DNA of 64,000 nucleotides from NCBI RefSeq assembly GCF_030315745.1, contig NZ_JASXSH010000020.1, positions 1 through 64,000 of the forward strand, read 5' to 3'. Source of the DNA: Gordonia heveisoli. Lineage in GTDB: Bacteria; Actinomycetota; Actinomycetes; Mycobacteriales; Mycobacteriaceae. A model generated the notes under the pieces. It saw nothing but the letters and a program-made list of their open reading frames with translations, did no database searches and had not been told where the DNA came from. This document shows, in pieces, positions 15,607 through 28,136 of the stretch. Position 1 is the stretch's first letter. Every line of letters starts with the position of its first letter. A program made the translations under genes and the position numbers.

Positions 15607-17055
15607 ATGACCATGATGGGCAGCATGGACACCAAGCTCTTCCAGGAGCGACTCGAACGCCTGTGGGCGACCCGGCCGGTCCGCCCGTCCGAGCCGCGCA
15701 CCATCGCCGGAGTCGCCACCGGCATCGGCGCGCGATATCGAGTCGATCCCACTCTGGTGAAGGTGGCCTTTGTCGTCGCCGCACTCTTCGGGGGCAGCGG
15801 ACTGTTGCTCTACCTGGCCGCCTGGATCGCCTTTCCGGCGGCGAGCAACGTCAGCTACGCCAACGGCAACACCACCGGACCGACCGCCCGCCCGTGGGGA
15901 CACCGGCACCACCGACCGTGGCACCGACCCCGGTTCCTGCTGTTCGTGGTCTTCGCGATCGTCGTCATCACCTCCTTCGGCCCCAACCGCGCGTGGGGCT
16001 CGGGTGGCATCGTCGGCGCTCTACTCCTCCTGATCGGATGGTGGCTGCTGTTCATGCGAACCCCGACACCCCCGCCGGGCACCTCGGTGGACACCCGGCC
16101 GGCGCCCGCGCCCGCACCGGTGGCCGACGGTTTCCAGCGCTGGATACCCCGCGGCATGACAACCCCGGAAAGTACCGGCTACCAGCCGAATACGATGTCG
16201 CAACGCTGGCAGGCCACCGGCGCGGGCACCCCGACCCCTGCCTCCACGCCGACCGCCGTCACGACGCCCACGACAGCTACGGCGAACGCCGAGGAGACCA
16301 CCGGTCTGGCAACGCCCGCCACCGACACCCCAGGCACTGATCCCGGCGACGTGCTGTCGGAGCAGCCACCGGCCTGGGATCCGTTGGGTACCGCCCGATT
16401 CGCCTGGGATCTCCCCGAACCGTCCGACCCACAACCACCTGAACCGAAGGCCGCACGCCAGCGGCGATCACCACTCACCCTCATCGTCATCGGTCTGGCG
16501 ATCATCGTCGCGGCCATCGGCGCCGCCGCCAACAATGCGGGCGCCGACTGGTTCACCACGGGCCGAGTCCTATCACTGTCGCTGTTCGTCGTCGGTGCCG
16601 GACTCGTCGGCGGTGCGCTGCGCCGCCGCAGCACCGGTCGGCACAGCAGTGGCCTGGTCCCGGTCGCGCTGGGCCTAGGTGCGGCCGTCGTGATCGCGAC
16701 GGCCGGATCCCACGGCTTCACCGGGCTGATTCCCCCGGGTGGGGTCGGGGAACGGAACTGGAAACCGATCGCGGAGACCGACATCAAACCCGAGTACAGC
16801 CTCGGCATGGGCGACATGACCCTGGATCTTCGCCACATCACACTCACCGCAGACCGGACAGTCCGCCTGCGCGCCGGACTCGGCCAGATCACCGTCCACG
16901 TACCCCCGACGATGAATGTCCGGGCCGACTGCAGCACCACCGTCGGCGACTACAGCTGCCCGGACGGCCTCGACGGCGGCAGCGACGGTAACCCCGGGCC
17001 GGTACTGACCGTCGAAGCACACGCCACCATGGGAAATGTGGAGATCAGCCGATGA
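15607..17055 (+). CDS. PspC / LiaF-like membrane protein
   Basis: About 482 residues (476 if ATG 15625 is used; the N-terminus MDTKLFQERLERLWATRP looks like the family start). PspC domain about 25-85 (RTIAGVATGIGARYRVDPTLVKVAFVVAALFGGSGLLLYLAAW), further membrane helices, a Pro/Thr/Ala-rich cytoplasmic or periplasmic spacer (about 150-285), two to three more helices, and a C-terminal beta-rich domain (LGMGDMTLDLRHITLTADRTV) like the LiaF/DUF2154 C-terminal domain. It is probably the membrane partner or inhibitor of the divergent PspC histidine kinase. Its stop overlaps the next start (ATGA). Confidence 0.85.
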   Translation: MTMMGSMDTKLFQERLERLWATRPVRPSEPRTIAGVATGIGARYRVDPTLVKVAFVVAALFGGSGLLLYLAAWIAFPAASNVSYANGNTTGPTARPWGHRHHRPWHRPRFLLFVVFAIVVITSFGPNRAWGSGGIVGALLLLIGWWLLFMRTPTPPPGTSVDTRPAPAPAPVADGFQRWIPRGMTTPESTGYQPNTMSQRWQATGAGTPTPASTPTAVTTPTTATANAEETTGLATPATDTPGTDPGDVLSEQPPAWDPLGTARFAWDLPEPSDPQPPEPKAARQRRSPLTLIVIGLAIIVAAIGAAANNAGADWFTTGRVLSLSLFVVGAGLVGGALRRRSTGRHSSGLVPVALGLGAAVVIATAGSHGFTGLIPPGGVGERNWKPIAETDIKPEYSLGMGDMTLDLRHITLTADRTVRLRAGLGQITVHVPPTMNVRADCSTTVGDYSCPDGLDGGSDGNPGPVLTVEAHATMGNVEISR

Positions 17056-17282
17056 ACGCGAACCCCGCCGAGCACACCGACCCCGGCACCGAAACCGTCG
17101 ACAATCGCCACCGCTCACCGGGACTGGTGATCATCGGCATCGCCGCACTGCTGGTCGCGGGCTGGGGGCTGGCGGACGGCCCCGCGCTGCCCGACACCGC
17201 CGATCTCGGATGGGTCGCGGTCGCCGCCGGTTTGCTCATCGGCCTGGTGCTGATCGTCACCGGCACCCGGTCACAACGCTGA
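17052..17282 (+). CDS. Small two-helix membrane protein downstream of PspC/LiaF-like gene
   Basis: 76 residues with two predicted membrane helices (LVIIGIAALLVAGWGLA and LGWVAVAAGLLIGLVLIVTG) and a polar N-terminus. The ATG overlaps the preceding stop as ATGA, so it is translationally coupled to the PspC/LiaF-like gene and probably belongs to the same envelope-stress module. I do not recognise a family. Confidence 0.75.
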   Translation: MNANPAEHTDPGTETVDNRHRSPGLVIIGIAALLVAGWGLADGPALPDTADLGWVAVAAGLLIGLVLIVTGTRSQR

Positions 17283-17295
17283 GAGAAGCCCGCGG

Positions 17296-18893
<1,598 letters not shown>

Positions 18894-18900
18894 TGTTGAG

Positions 18901-18906
18901 AGTGTA
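18901..18906 (-). promoter_or_regulatory. -10 box of guaA (leaderless)
   Basis: The minus strand reads TACACT, then 7 nt, then the GTG start of guaA, so transcription should start at the start codon. Confidence 0.5.
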
Positions 18907-18978
18907 GTCGGCGTATGCCGCGCGATCGGCCCGGGCCGCCCGACGCCGAATGGTGACGTGGGATACTGAGCAATCGTC

Positions 18979-19611
18979 ATGGACACATTCCCCGAATCCG
19001 ACCGGCCGACGCGCCGACGCGCCGCCCTGTCGCTCTCCATCACCAACATCACTCAGGCGGCCGTTTTCGCCGCACTGATCGCCGTACTCGGCATACCCGG
19101 CTCGTTCAACCTGGCCAGCGGTGTTCCGATCACCTTGCAGTCGATGGGTGTCATGCTCGCCGGCGCCGTCCTCGGCCCCAAGAAGGGCACCCTCGCGGTC
19201 GTCATCTTCATGGCGCTCGCGATCGCCGGCCTGCCGATCCTCGCCGGCGGCCGCAACGGCCAGACCGCACTCAGTTCCCCGACCGCCGGATACTTCCTCG
19301 GATTCCTGCCCGCGGTGATCGTGATCGGCGTGGCAACGGCTTTCATGATGCCGCGCTACCGACTGTGGCTCGGGATGATCATCAACGTCGTCGGCGGCGC
19401 CCTGGTGATCTACGCCTGCGGCACCATCGGACTCATGGTGCGCACCGACATGTCGTTGCGCCAGACCATCACCACCAATGGGCCGTTCATCGTCGGCGAC
19501 CTCATCAAGGCCGCGGTGACGACCGTCGTGGCGCAGCAGGTACACCGCGGACGTCCCGGCCTGATCGCCCCGCTCCGCTTACGCCGCAACCGATCTCCGC
19601 GACAACTATGA
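18979..19611 (+). CDS. bioY: Biotin ECF transporter substrate-binding S component BioY
   Basis: 210 residues, about six membrane helices. BioY hallmarks are the N-terminal hydrophobic helix ([16 protein letters not shown]), [25 protein letters not shown] and [20 protein letters not shown]. It binds biotin with high affinity in the membrane and docks on the BioM-BioN energy-coupling module encoded next. ATGA overlap with bioM indicates coupling. A GATACT at 18961-18966 may be its -10 box with a very short leader. The C-terminal [11 protein letters not shown] tail is basic and cytoplasmic. Confidence 0.93.
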   Translation: MDTFPESDRPTRRRAALSLSITNITQAAVFAALIAVLGIPGSFNLASGVPITLQSMGVMLAGAVLGPKKGTLAVVIFMALAIAGLPILAGGRNGQTALSSPTAGYFLGFLPAVIVIGVATAFMMPRYRLWLGMIINVVGGALVIYACGTIGLMVRTDMSLRQTITTNGPFIVGDLIKAAVTTVVAQQVHRGRPGLIAPLRLRRNRSPRQL

Positions 19612-20291
19612 CCAGTGTCGTCTTCGACACGGTCGCGCACGCCTTCGGTGACCGGCCGGTGCTCCGCGATATCAGCGTGGAGCTGACCGAACGCCGGATC
19701 GGGATCGTCGGCGCCAACGGCAGCGGCAAGTCGACGATGGCGCGGATGATGAACGGGCTGATCCTGCCCGAGTCCGGGACGGTCACCGTGAACGGGATGA
19801 ACGTCGCCAAGAACAAACGTAAGGTACGCCGGGAAGTCGGGTTCATCTTCTCCGACCCCGACCGGCAGATCATCATGCCGACGGTCGCCGAGGACATCGA
19901 GCTGTCGCTGACCCGTACGGTCGGCGACAAACAGGTTCGTCGTACACGCGCCCGGGCGGTGCTCGCCGACTTCGGGCTGGCCGACCACGCAGATCAGCCG
20001 GCCCATACGTTGTCCGGCGGACAGAAGCAACTCCTGGCACTGGCCGCGATCATGGTGCTCGGCCCCTCGATCCTCGTCGCCGACGAGCCGACCACCATGC
20101 TCGATCTCCGCAATGCACTGATGCTGCGCGACGTACTCGCCGGCCTCGATGAGCAGGTCATCGTGGCCACCCACGACCTGGAGATGCTCACCGACTTCGA
20201 CCGGGTTCTCGTGATGGACGACGGGATGATCGTCGCCGATGACGATCCCACCGCCGCGGTCGCCTTCTACCGGAGCCGCATGTCGTCGTGA
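19608..20291 (+). CDS. bioM: Biotin ECF transporter ATPase BioM
   Basis: 227 residues, a single ABC ATPase domain: Walker A GANGSGKSTMARMM, Q-loop region FSDPDRQIIMPTVAEDIELS, signature LSGGQKQLLALA, Walker B ILVADEPTTMLDL and switch His in IVATHDLEML. It powers biotin uptake with BioN and BioY. Start ATG 19608 overlaps the bioY stop, and its own stop overlaps the bioN GTG (GTGA). The family is normally called CbiO/EcfA-like; the biotin role comes from linkage to bioY. Confidence 0.93.
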   Translation: MTSVVFDTVAHAFGDRPVLRDISVELTERRIGIVGANGSGKSTMARMMNGLILPESGTVTVNGMNVAKNKRKVRREVGFIFSDPDRQIIMPTVAEDIELSLTRTVGDKQVRRTRARAVLADFGLADHADQPAHTLSGGQKQLLALAAIMVLGPSILVADEPTTMLDLRNALMLRDVLAGLDEQVIVATHDLEMLTDFDRVLVMDDGMIVADDDPTAAVAFYRSRMSS

Positions 20292-20890
20292 GCATGCTGG
20301 GCACCTACGTCCCCGGCCGGTCGCCGATCCATCGGCTACCGGCCGGGTTCAAACTGCTCGCCCTGTTCGGCTCGATCATCGCGATGACGCTGAGCGTCCA
20401 CACCCTCCTCGGTGTCGCGATCAGTTGCGCGTGCGTGGTGGCGACCTTCGCACTGGCCGGGGTCGGACCGCGTCAGGCGTGGCCGTTGATGCGCGGCGCG
20501 GTCTGGGTCGTCGGGATCGTGCTGGTGATGCAGTTGATCATCACCGACTGGCAGCGTGCGGTGGTGGTGTGCACCGTCCTCATCGCCGCTATCGCCCTCG
20601 CGGCGGTCGTCACCCTGACCACCCGCACCGCCGACATGCTCGACGCGATGATGAAAGCCCTTGCACCCCTGGCCCGGTTCGGAGTCCGCACCGACCTCAT
20701 CGCCATGGCGCTGGCGCTCACCATCCGCTCGATCCCACTGATCGCCGAGATCGCCGTGCAGGTCGATCAGGCGCGGCGGGCACGTGGCCTGCGAGCCGGC
20801 CCGCGTGTGCTCGTGGTGCCCGTCGTCTTGGCCGCGCTGGCCACCGCGGACGGTTTCGCCGACACCCTGGCCGCCCGCGGGCTGGACTGA
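20288..20890 (+). CDS. bioN: Biotin ECF transporter transmembrane T component BioN
   Basis: 200 residues with about five membrane helices. It begins MLGTYVPGRSPIHRLPAGFKLLALF, the usual EcfT/CbiQ start, and has the coupling-helix motif RARGLRAGPR (about 161-170), which contacts the ATPase. It completes the BioYMN transporter. GTG 20288 is used on account of the 4-nt overlap with bioM; ATG 20294 is an alternative. Confidence 0.92.
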   Translation: MSMLGTYVPGRSPIHRLPAGFKLLALFGSIIAMTLSVHTLLGVAISCACVVATFALAGVGPRQAWPLMRGAVWVVGIVLVMQLIITDWQRAVVVCTVLIAAIALAAVVTLTTRTADMLDAMMKALAPLARFGVRTDLIAMALALTIRSIPLIAEIAVQVDQARRARGLRAGPRVLVVPVVLAALATADGFADTLAARGLD

Positions 20891-20904
20891 TCCGCCGGGA
20901 GATC

Positions 20905-21327
20905 TCAGCTCGTCAATGCGGGGAAGACCGCCTCGGCGAGCAGCGGCGCGAGATCGGTGCGCTCCCGGAATTCGCCGTCCTCGACGCGCTGCCACCGGAT
21001 CTCGGCGATCTCCGCCGACGGTGCGGCGTTCGTCAGCGGGAGCGGGTAGGTGAACACGGTCGCGTGGACCAGCGTCCGGGATTCGTTGGCCGCCGCAGTG
21101 GTGAACGTACCCAGGTACGTGAGCAGATCGATGTCGAGTTCGACGTCGAGTTCCTCGCGTGTCTCCCGGACCGCAGTCTGCACCGCCGTCTCACCGGCTT
21201 CGGGTTTGCCACCGGGGAACATGAATCTTGTGGTGCCACGTTTCCGGACGGTCAGGACCGCGCCGTCGGCGCCGCGAAGGACGACCGCGCTGACCACGAT
21301 GACGTCGTCGGGTATTCGGGAACTCAC
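20905..21327 (-). CDS. Nudix hydrolase
   Basis: 140 residues. The Nudix box GGKPEAGETAVQTAVRETREEL fits GX5EX7REUXEEXGU. The N-terminal VVSAVVLRGADGAVLTVRKRGTTRFMFPGGK is the usual leading strand pair. It hydrolyses a nucleoside diphosphate linked to another moiety; the substrate is not predictable from sequence. It is convergent with bioN (14 bp apart) and 75 bp from the stop of the oxidase gene. Confidence 0.9.
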   Translation of the reverse strand: MSSRIPDDVIVVSAVVLRGADGAVLTVRKRGTTRFMFPGGKPEAGETAVQTAVRETREELDVELDIDLLTYLGTFTTAAANESRTLVHATVFTYPLPLTNAAPSAEIAEIRWQRVEDGEFRERTDLAPLLAEAVFPALTS

Positions 21328-21402
21328 CCCGGAACCTTAACCGGCACGGCGCTGGCCCGGCGGCCAGGCGATGCTCAACCCCAGTAACTCAACCCCAATA
21401 GC

Positions 21403-23172
21403 TCAGCCTGCCGACGCCGACCGCTGGATCGGAGTGATCGACAGGCGTAGCGCACCGGGGGCGTCGGCGGGCACCACCGGGGACACCGGGGCGACCGCGG
21501 CCAGCCGACGGTAGGGCGAGCCCTGCGCCGGACGCTGGTCTGCCTCACCCTTGTTGGGCCACAACGAGATCGCCCGCTCTGCCTGTGCGCAGATCGACAG
21601 TGAGGGGTTGACGCCAAGGTTCGCGCTGATCGCCGCACCGTCGGTGATGTGCAGCGTCGGATAGTTCCACACGCGGTGATACGCGTCGATGACACCGGCA
21701 CCGGGATCGTCGGAGATCGCACAGCCACCGAGATAATGCGCTGTCAACGGCATGTTCACCAGGTCGCCCCAGGTGCCGCCGGCGAGTCCGTTCGGGAGCT
21801 TCTCCGCCACCCGGCGGGTGGCCTCGTTGCCCTTGGGGATCCACGTCGGATTCGGTTCACCGATCCCCTGCTTGGAGGTGATGTAGCGCAACGGGCCACG
21901 TTTGCGGACGAAGGTGGTCAGCGAATTGTTGTTGTTCTGCATGACCAGTGCGATGACGGTGCGCTGACTCCACTTGCGCACCACCAGCAGCCGCACCAGG
22001 AGGAACGGATTCTTCGCGACCTGCTTGAGGAACTGTCCGACCCGGTTGCCGATGCTGCCACCATCGGTCAGCGCGGTCTGGAGATAGGCGATCGCGTTGG
22101 AACCCTTGCCATATCGCACCGGCTCGATATGGGTGTTCGACTCCGGATGGAAGGAGGATGTGATCGCGACCCCGTGCGAATAGTCATGTGCCGGATCGTA
22201 TTTCCCGGCCATCGCACCCAGGATCGACTCGGAGTTGGTGCGGGTCAGCTCACCCATCGCATCCGAGATGGCCGGTAGCGTCGACTGCTTGGCGTGATGC
22301 ATCAGTCGCTGGGTGTTGAAGGTGCCGGCGGCGACGATCACCTGCCCGGCGGTGTAGGTGCGCGCGGCGCGTCCCAGCGGCCCCCACGACGACGAACCGT
22401 GCGTACCGATCGCCCACGTGCCGTCCGGCCGCTGCTCGAGGGAATCCACGGTGGTGCGGGCGATGATCCGCGCACCGTTGCGCTCGGCCAGGCCGAGGTA
22501 GTTCTTCATCAAGGTGTTCTTGGCGCCCACCCGGCAGCCCGTCATGCATGCTCCGCATTCGGTGCAGGCGGTCCGTGCCGGGCCCGCGCCCCCGAAGTAG
22601 GGATCGGCCACGGTCTCACCGGGCTGTCCGGCCAATCCTGTCTTGGCACCGAAGAACACACCCACCGGTGTCGCGGTGAACGTATCCCCGACACCCATCT
22701 CGTCGGCGACCTCCTTCATCACCCGATCGGATTCGGTGAAGGTCGGGTTGGTGACCACCCCGAGCATCCGGCGTGCCTGCTCGTAGTGGGGCGTCAGCTC
22801 CGATTCCCAGTCGGTGATGTGCGACCACTGCGGGTCGGTGAAGAACGGCGTCGGCGGCTTGTACAGGGTGTTCGCATAGTTCAGCGAACCACCACCGACC
22901 CCGGCACCGGCCAGGATCATCACATCCTTGAGTGCGTGGATGCGCTGGATGCCGTACAGGCCCAGCTTGGGCGCCCAGAGCCACTTGTTCAGTCGCCAGC
23001 TGGTCTTCGCGAAGTCGTCATCCTCGAAACGACGGCCCGCCTCGATGACCCCGACCCGATACCCCTTCTCGACCAGGCGCAATGCACTGACACTGCCCCC
23101 GAAACCGGATCCGATGATCAGTACGTCGAAATCGGTGGAGGCGGTGGTACCGGGAGTAGCAGAGACTGACAT
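21403..23172 (-). CDS. choD: GMC-family sterol (cholesterol) oxidase-like flavoprotein
   Basis: 589 residues. N-terminal FAD-binding VLIIGSGFGGSVSALRLVEKG (about 17-37), GMC signature region GAGVGGGSLNYAN (89-101), and a C-terminal GMC region with the HYLGGCAISDDP active-site stretch and the ITDGAAISANLGVNPSLSI closing motif. Cys at 203, 206, 209 and 213 form CTECGACMTGC, a ferredoxin-like pattern also found in actinobacterial relatives. Gene order (choD-guaB3-guaB2) matches M. tuberculosis Rv3409c-Rv3411c, so it is the choD orthologue by position. Whether these proteins really oxidise cholesterol in cells is debated. No signal peptide is visible, so cytoplasmic location is likely. Confidence 0.85.
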   Translation of the reverse strand: MSVSATPGTTASTDFDVLIIGSGFGGSVSALRLVEKGYRVGVIEAGRRFEDDDFAKTSWRLNKWLWAPKLGLYGIQRIHALKDVMILAGAGVGGGSLNYANTLYKPPTPFFTDPQWSHITDWESELTPHYEQARRMLGVVTNPTFTESDRVMKEVADEMGVGDTFTATPVGVFFGAKTGLAGQPGETVADPYFGGAGPARTACTECGACMTGCRVGAKNTLMKNYLGLAERNGARIIARTTVDSLEQRPDGTWAIGTHGSSSWGPLGRAARTYTAGQVIVAAGTFNTQRLMHHAKQSTLPAISDAMGELTRTNSESILGAMAGKYDPAHDYSHGVAITSSFHPESNTHIEPVRYGKGSNAIAYLQTALTDGGSIGNRVGQFLKQVAKNPFLLVRLLVVRKWSQRTVIALVMQNNNNSLTTFVRKRGPLRYITSKQGIGEPNPTWIPKGNEATRRVAEKLPNGLAGGTWGDLVNMPLTAHYLGGCAISDDPGAGVIDAYHRVWNYPTLHITDGAAISANLGVNPSLSICAQAERAISLWPNKGEADQRPAQGSPYRRLAAVAPVSPVVPADAPGALRLSITPIQRSASAG

Positions 23173-23233
23173 ACGACCATGCTAACGGCCGTTGTCACAT
23201 AACTGATACCTTAGGTCCTCCTTACCGGCAGGA

Positions 23234-24391
23234 TCAGCCGCGTACCGACAAACCGACCTTCTGGAACTCCTTCAGGTCGCAATAACCGGCCTTGGCCATC
23301 GCACGACGCAGCGCGCCGACCAGGTTCAGCTCACCGAACGGGTCGTCGGACGGGCCGTTGAGTACCCGCTCCAGCGAGGGGCGCTCTTCCTCGGCGGCAA
23401 CCTGCAACAGCGCACCGCGCGGGGTGTCGGGATGGGCGGCAGCCGACGGCCAGTACCAGCCCCGACCAGGAGCCGACGACGTCGCTGCCAGCGCAGTACC
23501 GAGGACCGCGGCGTCGGCACCGCAGGCGATGGCCTTCACCAGATCGCCGGAGGTGTGGATGTCGCCGTCGGCGATGACGTGCACGTAGCGGCCGCCGGTC
23601 TCGTCGAGATAGTCGCGGCGCGCGGCCGCGGCATCGGCGATCGCGGTCGCCATCGGCACGCCCAGGCCGAGCACCTCGCCGGTCGTCGTCGCACCCGCCG
23701 CCGACCCGTAGCCGACGATCACACCGGCCGCGCCGGTCCGCATCAGATGCAGCGCCGTGCGGTGATCGTGCACCCCACCGGCGACCACCGGGATGTCGAG
23801 GTCGGCGATGAAGGTCTTGAGGTTCAACGGCTCTCGCTGAGTGCCGTCGGAATCCACCTGTGCCACATGCTCCGCCGAGATGATCGTGCCGTGCACCACA
23901 AGCAGTTCGACACCGGCCGCGAGCAATGCAGGTGTCAGTTCCGGCGCATGCTGCGGGCTGACGCGCACCGCGGTGGTGACACCGGCCTCGCGCACCCGGG
24001 TGACGGCTTCGCCGAGCAGCCCGCTGTCGAGCGGCGCGGCATGCAGCTGTTGCAGGAAACGCACTGCCGCATAGGGATCGGGATCCTCATTCGCAATCGC
24101 GATGAGTTCGGCGATCTTCGCCTCGACGTCGCGGTGACGAGCCCACAGGCCCTCACCGTTGATCACGCCGAGCGCGCCGAGCCTGCCCAGCTCGATGGCC
24201 ATCTCGGGAGACGCCAGCGCGTCGGTGGGGTGGCTCAGGATCGGGGCCTCGAACCGGTAGGCATCCAGCTGCCACGCGGTCGAGACGTCCTTGGACGAAC
24301 GGGTCCGCCGAGACGGCACGATGCTGATGTCATCCAGCTCGTAGGTCCGTCGGGCTGTTCTGCCCATGCCGATTTCAACGAGATCACGCAC
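23234..24391 (-). CDS. guaB3: GuaB3, IMP dehydrogenase-related protein
   Basis: 385 residues from GTG 24391 (VRDLVEIGMGRTARRTYELDD). IMPDH-type TIM barrel without CBS domains; the phosphate-binding end is conserved (VIVGYGSAAGATTTGEVLG, YVHVIADGDIHTSGDLVKAIACGADAAVLG) and the C-terminus KAGYCDLKEFQKVGLSVRG is typical of the GuaB3 group. The substrate of GuaB3 proteins is not settled from sequence; they have been linked to purine interconversion. It lies 57 bp downstream of guaB2, probably in the same operon. Confidence 0.93.
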   Translation of the reverse strand: MRDLVEIGMGRTARRTYELDDISIVPSRRTRSSKDVSTAWQLDAYRFEAPILSHPTDALASPEMAIELGRLGALGVINGEGLWARHRDVEAKIAELIAIANEDPDPYAAVRFLQQLHAAPLDSGLLGEAVTRVREAGVTTAVRVSPQHAPELTPALLAAGVELLVVHGTIISAEHVAQVDSDGTQREPLNLKTFIADLDIPVVAGGVHDHRTALHLMRTGAAGVIVGYGSAAGATTTGEVLGLGVPMATAIADAAAARRDYLDETGGRYVHVIADGDIHTSGDLVKAIACGADAAVLGTALAATSSAPGRGWYWPSAAAHPDTPRGALLQVAAEEERPSLERVLNGPSDDPFGELNLVGALRRAMAKAGYCDLKEFQKVGLSVRG

Positions 24392-24448
24392 CGGTGCGCC
24401 TTTCTCTTTCCTTTGTGCTCACACGAACGACGACTGCACCCAGTCGGG

Positions 24449-26026
<1,578 letters not shown>

Positions 26027-26107
26027 TCATGTCAGACTGTTGGATTTCGCATCGAACCGTGGGGATGCGTGCGGGTGTGGGCATCGGGAATCGGCTACCG
26101 TGGTGAT

Positions 26108-26497
26108 GTGCGTGACCACCTGCCACCCGGCCTTCCGCCGGATCCGTTCGCCGACGACCCCAGCGACCCCGCAGCGGCCCTGGACTCGGTCGAACCCGGC
26201 ATCCCCCTCGACGAGACCGAACGAGTCGCGGTCGAAGAAGATCTCGCCGACCTCGCCGTCTACGAGGCCCTCCTGTCCCATCGCGGTATCCGTGGTCTGG
26301 TCGTGGTCTGCGAGGACTGCCACGAAGACCACTATCACGACTGGGACATGCTGCGCGCCAACCTGCTTCAGCTCCTGATCGACGGCACCGTCCGTCCGCA
26401 TGAGCCGGCTGTCGACCCGCGACCGGACACCTACGTGACCTGGGACTACTGCCGGGGCTATGCGGACGCACACAGTCACTTCGACGACGAACGCTGA
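26108..26497 (+). CDS. DUF5319 family protein (Rv3412-like)
   Basis: 129 residues, strongly acidic, starting MRDHLPPGLPPDPFADDP. The central VVVCEDCHEDHYHDWDMLRANLLQLL has a CxxC followed by several His, resembling a metal site, and the C-terminal TWDYCRGYADAH is conserved in the DUF5319 family. Position (between guaB2 and rsdA/sigD) matches M. tuberculosis Rv3412. Function is unknown. GTG 26108 is preferred to an upstream ATG because family members start here. Confidence 0.85.
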   Translation: MRDHLPPGLPPDPFADDPSDPAAALDSVEPGIPLDETERVAVEEDLADLAVYEALLSHRGIRGLVVVCEDCHEDHYHDWDMLRANLLQLLIDGTVRPHEPAVDPRPDTYVTWDYCRGYADAHSHFDDER

Positions 26498-26568
26498 GTA
26501 CGCGAGCCGAGCCTACGAGCGTTGAGCCGGCCGACTCATAGCTCGGCTACCTCAGCCCACCCACAACC

Positions 26569-27564
26569 TCAGCTTGAGGTCTGGCCCGAATGCGGCTTCG
26601 ACGGGTAATTCGACGTCTCGATCGACGTCGCCTCGGCCGAGGTGGTCGGCGTGGTGTTTGTCGGCTTCGTCTGGGTCGGCTTCGTCTGGGTCGGCGTCGG
26701 CTTCGTCGTCGGCACGGTAGACGACGGTGGCGTCGGACTCTCGGGGGTCGACGGCTCGGTCGTCTCGGACGGGGCGCTGGACCGATCGTCGGGGCGTGTC
26801 GTGGATGGTCCGGTGGTCAGCAACCGCGGATCCTGCGACGACGTCCCGGGCAGCGGTTCGGTGCTGTTGCCCGGCAGCGTCGAACTCGACGGCGCTCCCG
26901 GCGTGATCGTCGTCGGCGTCGCCTCCGCGCGCAGCCGTTTGATCCACTCACCCATCTGCTCACGCGTGTCCGAGCTGCGTACCGGCCCCATCTGGCTCTC
27001 GGCCTTCTGGATCAGGCTCGCCGCCTCGTCCATGCGACCCGAACTGATCGCCTCCTGGGCACGTTCGAGGTTGTTGCGGACGTCGTAGGAGGCCTGCGTC
27101 TCCGAGGCGGCCTCGGCGAACACGACCTTCTTGACACCCCACAGCGGATCACCGGGCTGGGCGCCCTGGGACAGGACCGTCAGGCCGGCTGCGGCGACGA
27201 TGACAACCGCCGCGGCCCCCGACACCACACGCAGATGACGCACGATCCGCTTACCCCGGCCGGCGCGCTCGGTCGCCGCGATCGCCCGCTCGACCTCCTC
27301 GACGGTGGGCAGCTCCGGCGCCGGCGTGCCGACGACCTCGTGGCGCCAACCCGAGAGCAGCGCGGCGAGTTCGTATTCGGCGTCATCGCGGGTCGGTACG
27401 GGGACGTCACGCGACAGCGCATCGAGGAACTGATCATCGAGGCTGATGGCCGCGATGTCGACGGGGTCACCCGCGTCGACATCGTCGGACGGAGTCGTGC
27501 TCGGCGGCTGCGGGAATCGACCGTCGTGCCCACGACGCCACGGCTGCCGGTCATCGGCGTTCAT
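26569..27564 (-). CDS. rsdA: Anti-sigma-D factor RsdA-like membrane protein
   Basis: 331 residues. The N-terminal cytoplasmic region (about 1-110) contains the sigma-binding stretch around PVDIAAISLDDQFLDALSRD, followed by one membrane helix (VVSGAAAVVIVAAAGLTVL, about 115-133). The extracytoplasmic part has a helical domain (SYDVRNNLERAQEAISSG) and a Pro/Thr/Ser-rich tail with short repeats such as TQTKPTQTKP. RsdA holds sigma D inactive at the membrane until it is degraded. Its ATG overlaps the sigD stop (ATGA), the usual sigma/anti-sigma coupling. Matches Rv3413c by position. Confidence 0.92.
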   Translation of the reverse strand: MNADDRQPWRRGHDGRFPQPPSTTPSDDVDAGDPVDIAAISLDDQFLDALSRDVPVPTRDDAEYELAALLSGWRHEVVGTPAPELPTVEEVERAIAATERAGRGKRIVRHLRVVSGAAAVVIVAAAGLTVLSQGAQPGDPLWGVKKVVFAEAASETQASYDVRNNLERAQEAISSGRMDEAASLIQKAESQMGPVRSSDTREQMGEWIKRLRAEATPTTITPGAPSSSTLPGNSTEPLPGTSSQDPRLLTTGPSTTRPDDRSSAPSETTEPSTPESPTPPSSTVPTTKPTPTQTKPTQTKPTNTTPTTSAEATSIETSNYPSKPHSGQTSS

Positions 27565-28136
27565 CGATCCCCTCCTGTCCGCTTGAGTTCGTTCTTGAGC
27601 TTGGCCAGCGCACGGTGCTGCGCCACCCGTACCGCACCGGCGGTACTCCCGACCGCGGCCGCGGTCTCCTCGGCCGACATCCCGACGACCAGCCGCAGGA
27701 TGAGGACCTCACGCTGCTTCTCGGGCAGGATCTCCAGCAGCAGCCGCATCCGGCGGCTGTCGTCGGCGGCCATGGCCAGCTGTTCGGGTCCACCGCCGAC
27801 GTTGGTCAGCTCGGGTACCGCGTCCACCGGGTCCGCCTTGATGCGGCCGGCCGCGCGGAGCGCGTCGGCGACCTTGTGCGCCGAGATGCCATAGACGAAG
27901 GCCATGAAGGGCTTGCCCTGATCCTGGTACCTGGGCAGCGCTGTCATCACCGCCATCAACGCCTCCTGCGCAATGTCGTCGGCGGAGAACAGGTGGCGTT
28001 CTCCGACTCCAATACGCCCTCGGCAGTACCGCAGGATGGGATCCTGCACACTCTCGAGAACTGACGTGAGAGCCGCGCGGTCGCCCTGCCCTGCGGCGCG
28101 GACGGCGGCGTCCAACTCAACACCTGTCAGCTTCAT
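27561..28136 (-). CDS. sigD: ECF-type RNA polymerase sigma factor SigD
   Basis: 191 residues. Region 2 (LRYCRGRIGVGERHLFSADDIAQEALMAVMTALPRY, about 33-70) and region 4 (LPEKQREVLILRLVVGMSAEETAAAVGSTAGAVRVAQHRALAKLK, about 135-180). It directs RNA polymerase to the sigma D regulon; Streptomyces ShbA is a relative. The overlapping rsdA gene downstream and the Rv3412-Rv3416 context identify it as SigD. Confidence 0.93.
   Translation of the reverse strand: MKLTGVELDAAVRAAGQGDRAALTSVLESVQDPILRYCRGRIGVGERHLFSADDIAQEALMAVMTALPRYQDQGKPFMAFVYGISAHKVADALRAAGRIKADPVDAVPELTNVGGGPEQLAMAADDSRRMRLLLEILPEKQREVLILRLVVGMSAEETAAAVGSTAGAVRVAQHRALAKLKNELKRTGGDR

Noticed and set aside
26511..26560. AGCCGAGC / GCTCGGCT inverted repeat between DUF5319 and rsdA
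   Set aside because: The 30-nt loop and 8-bp arms make a poor terminator; chance is likely in GC-rich DNA.
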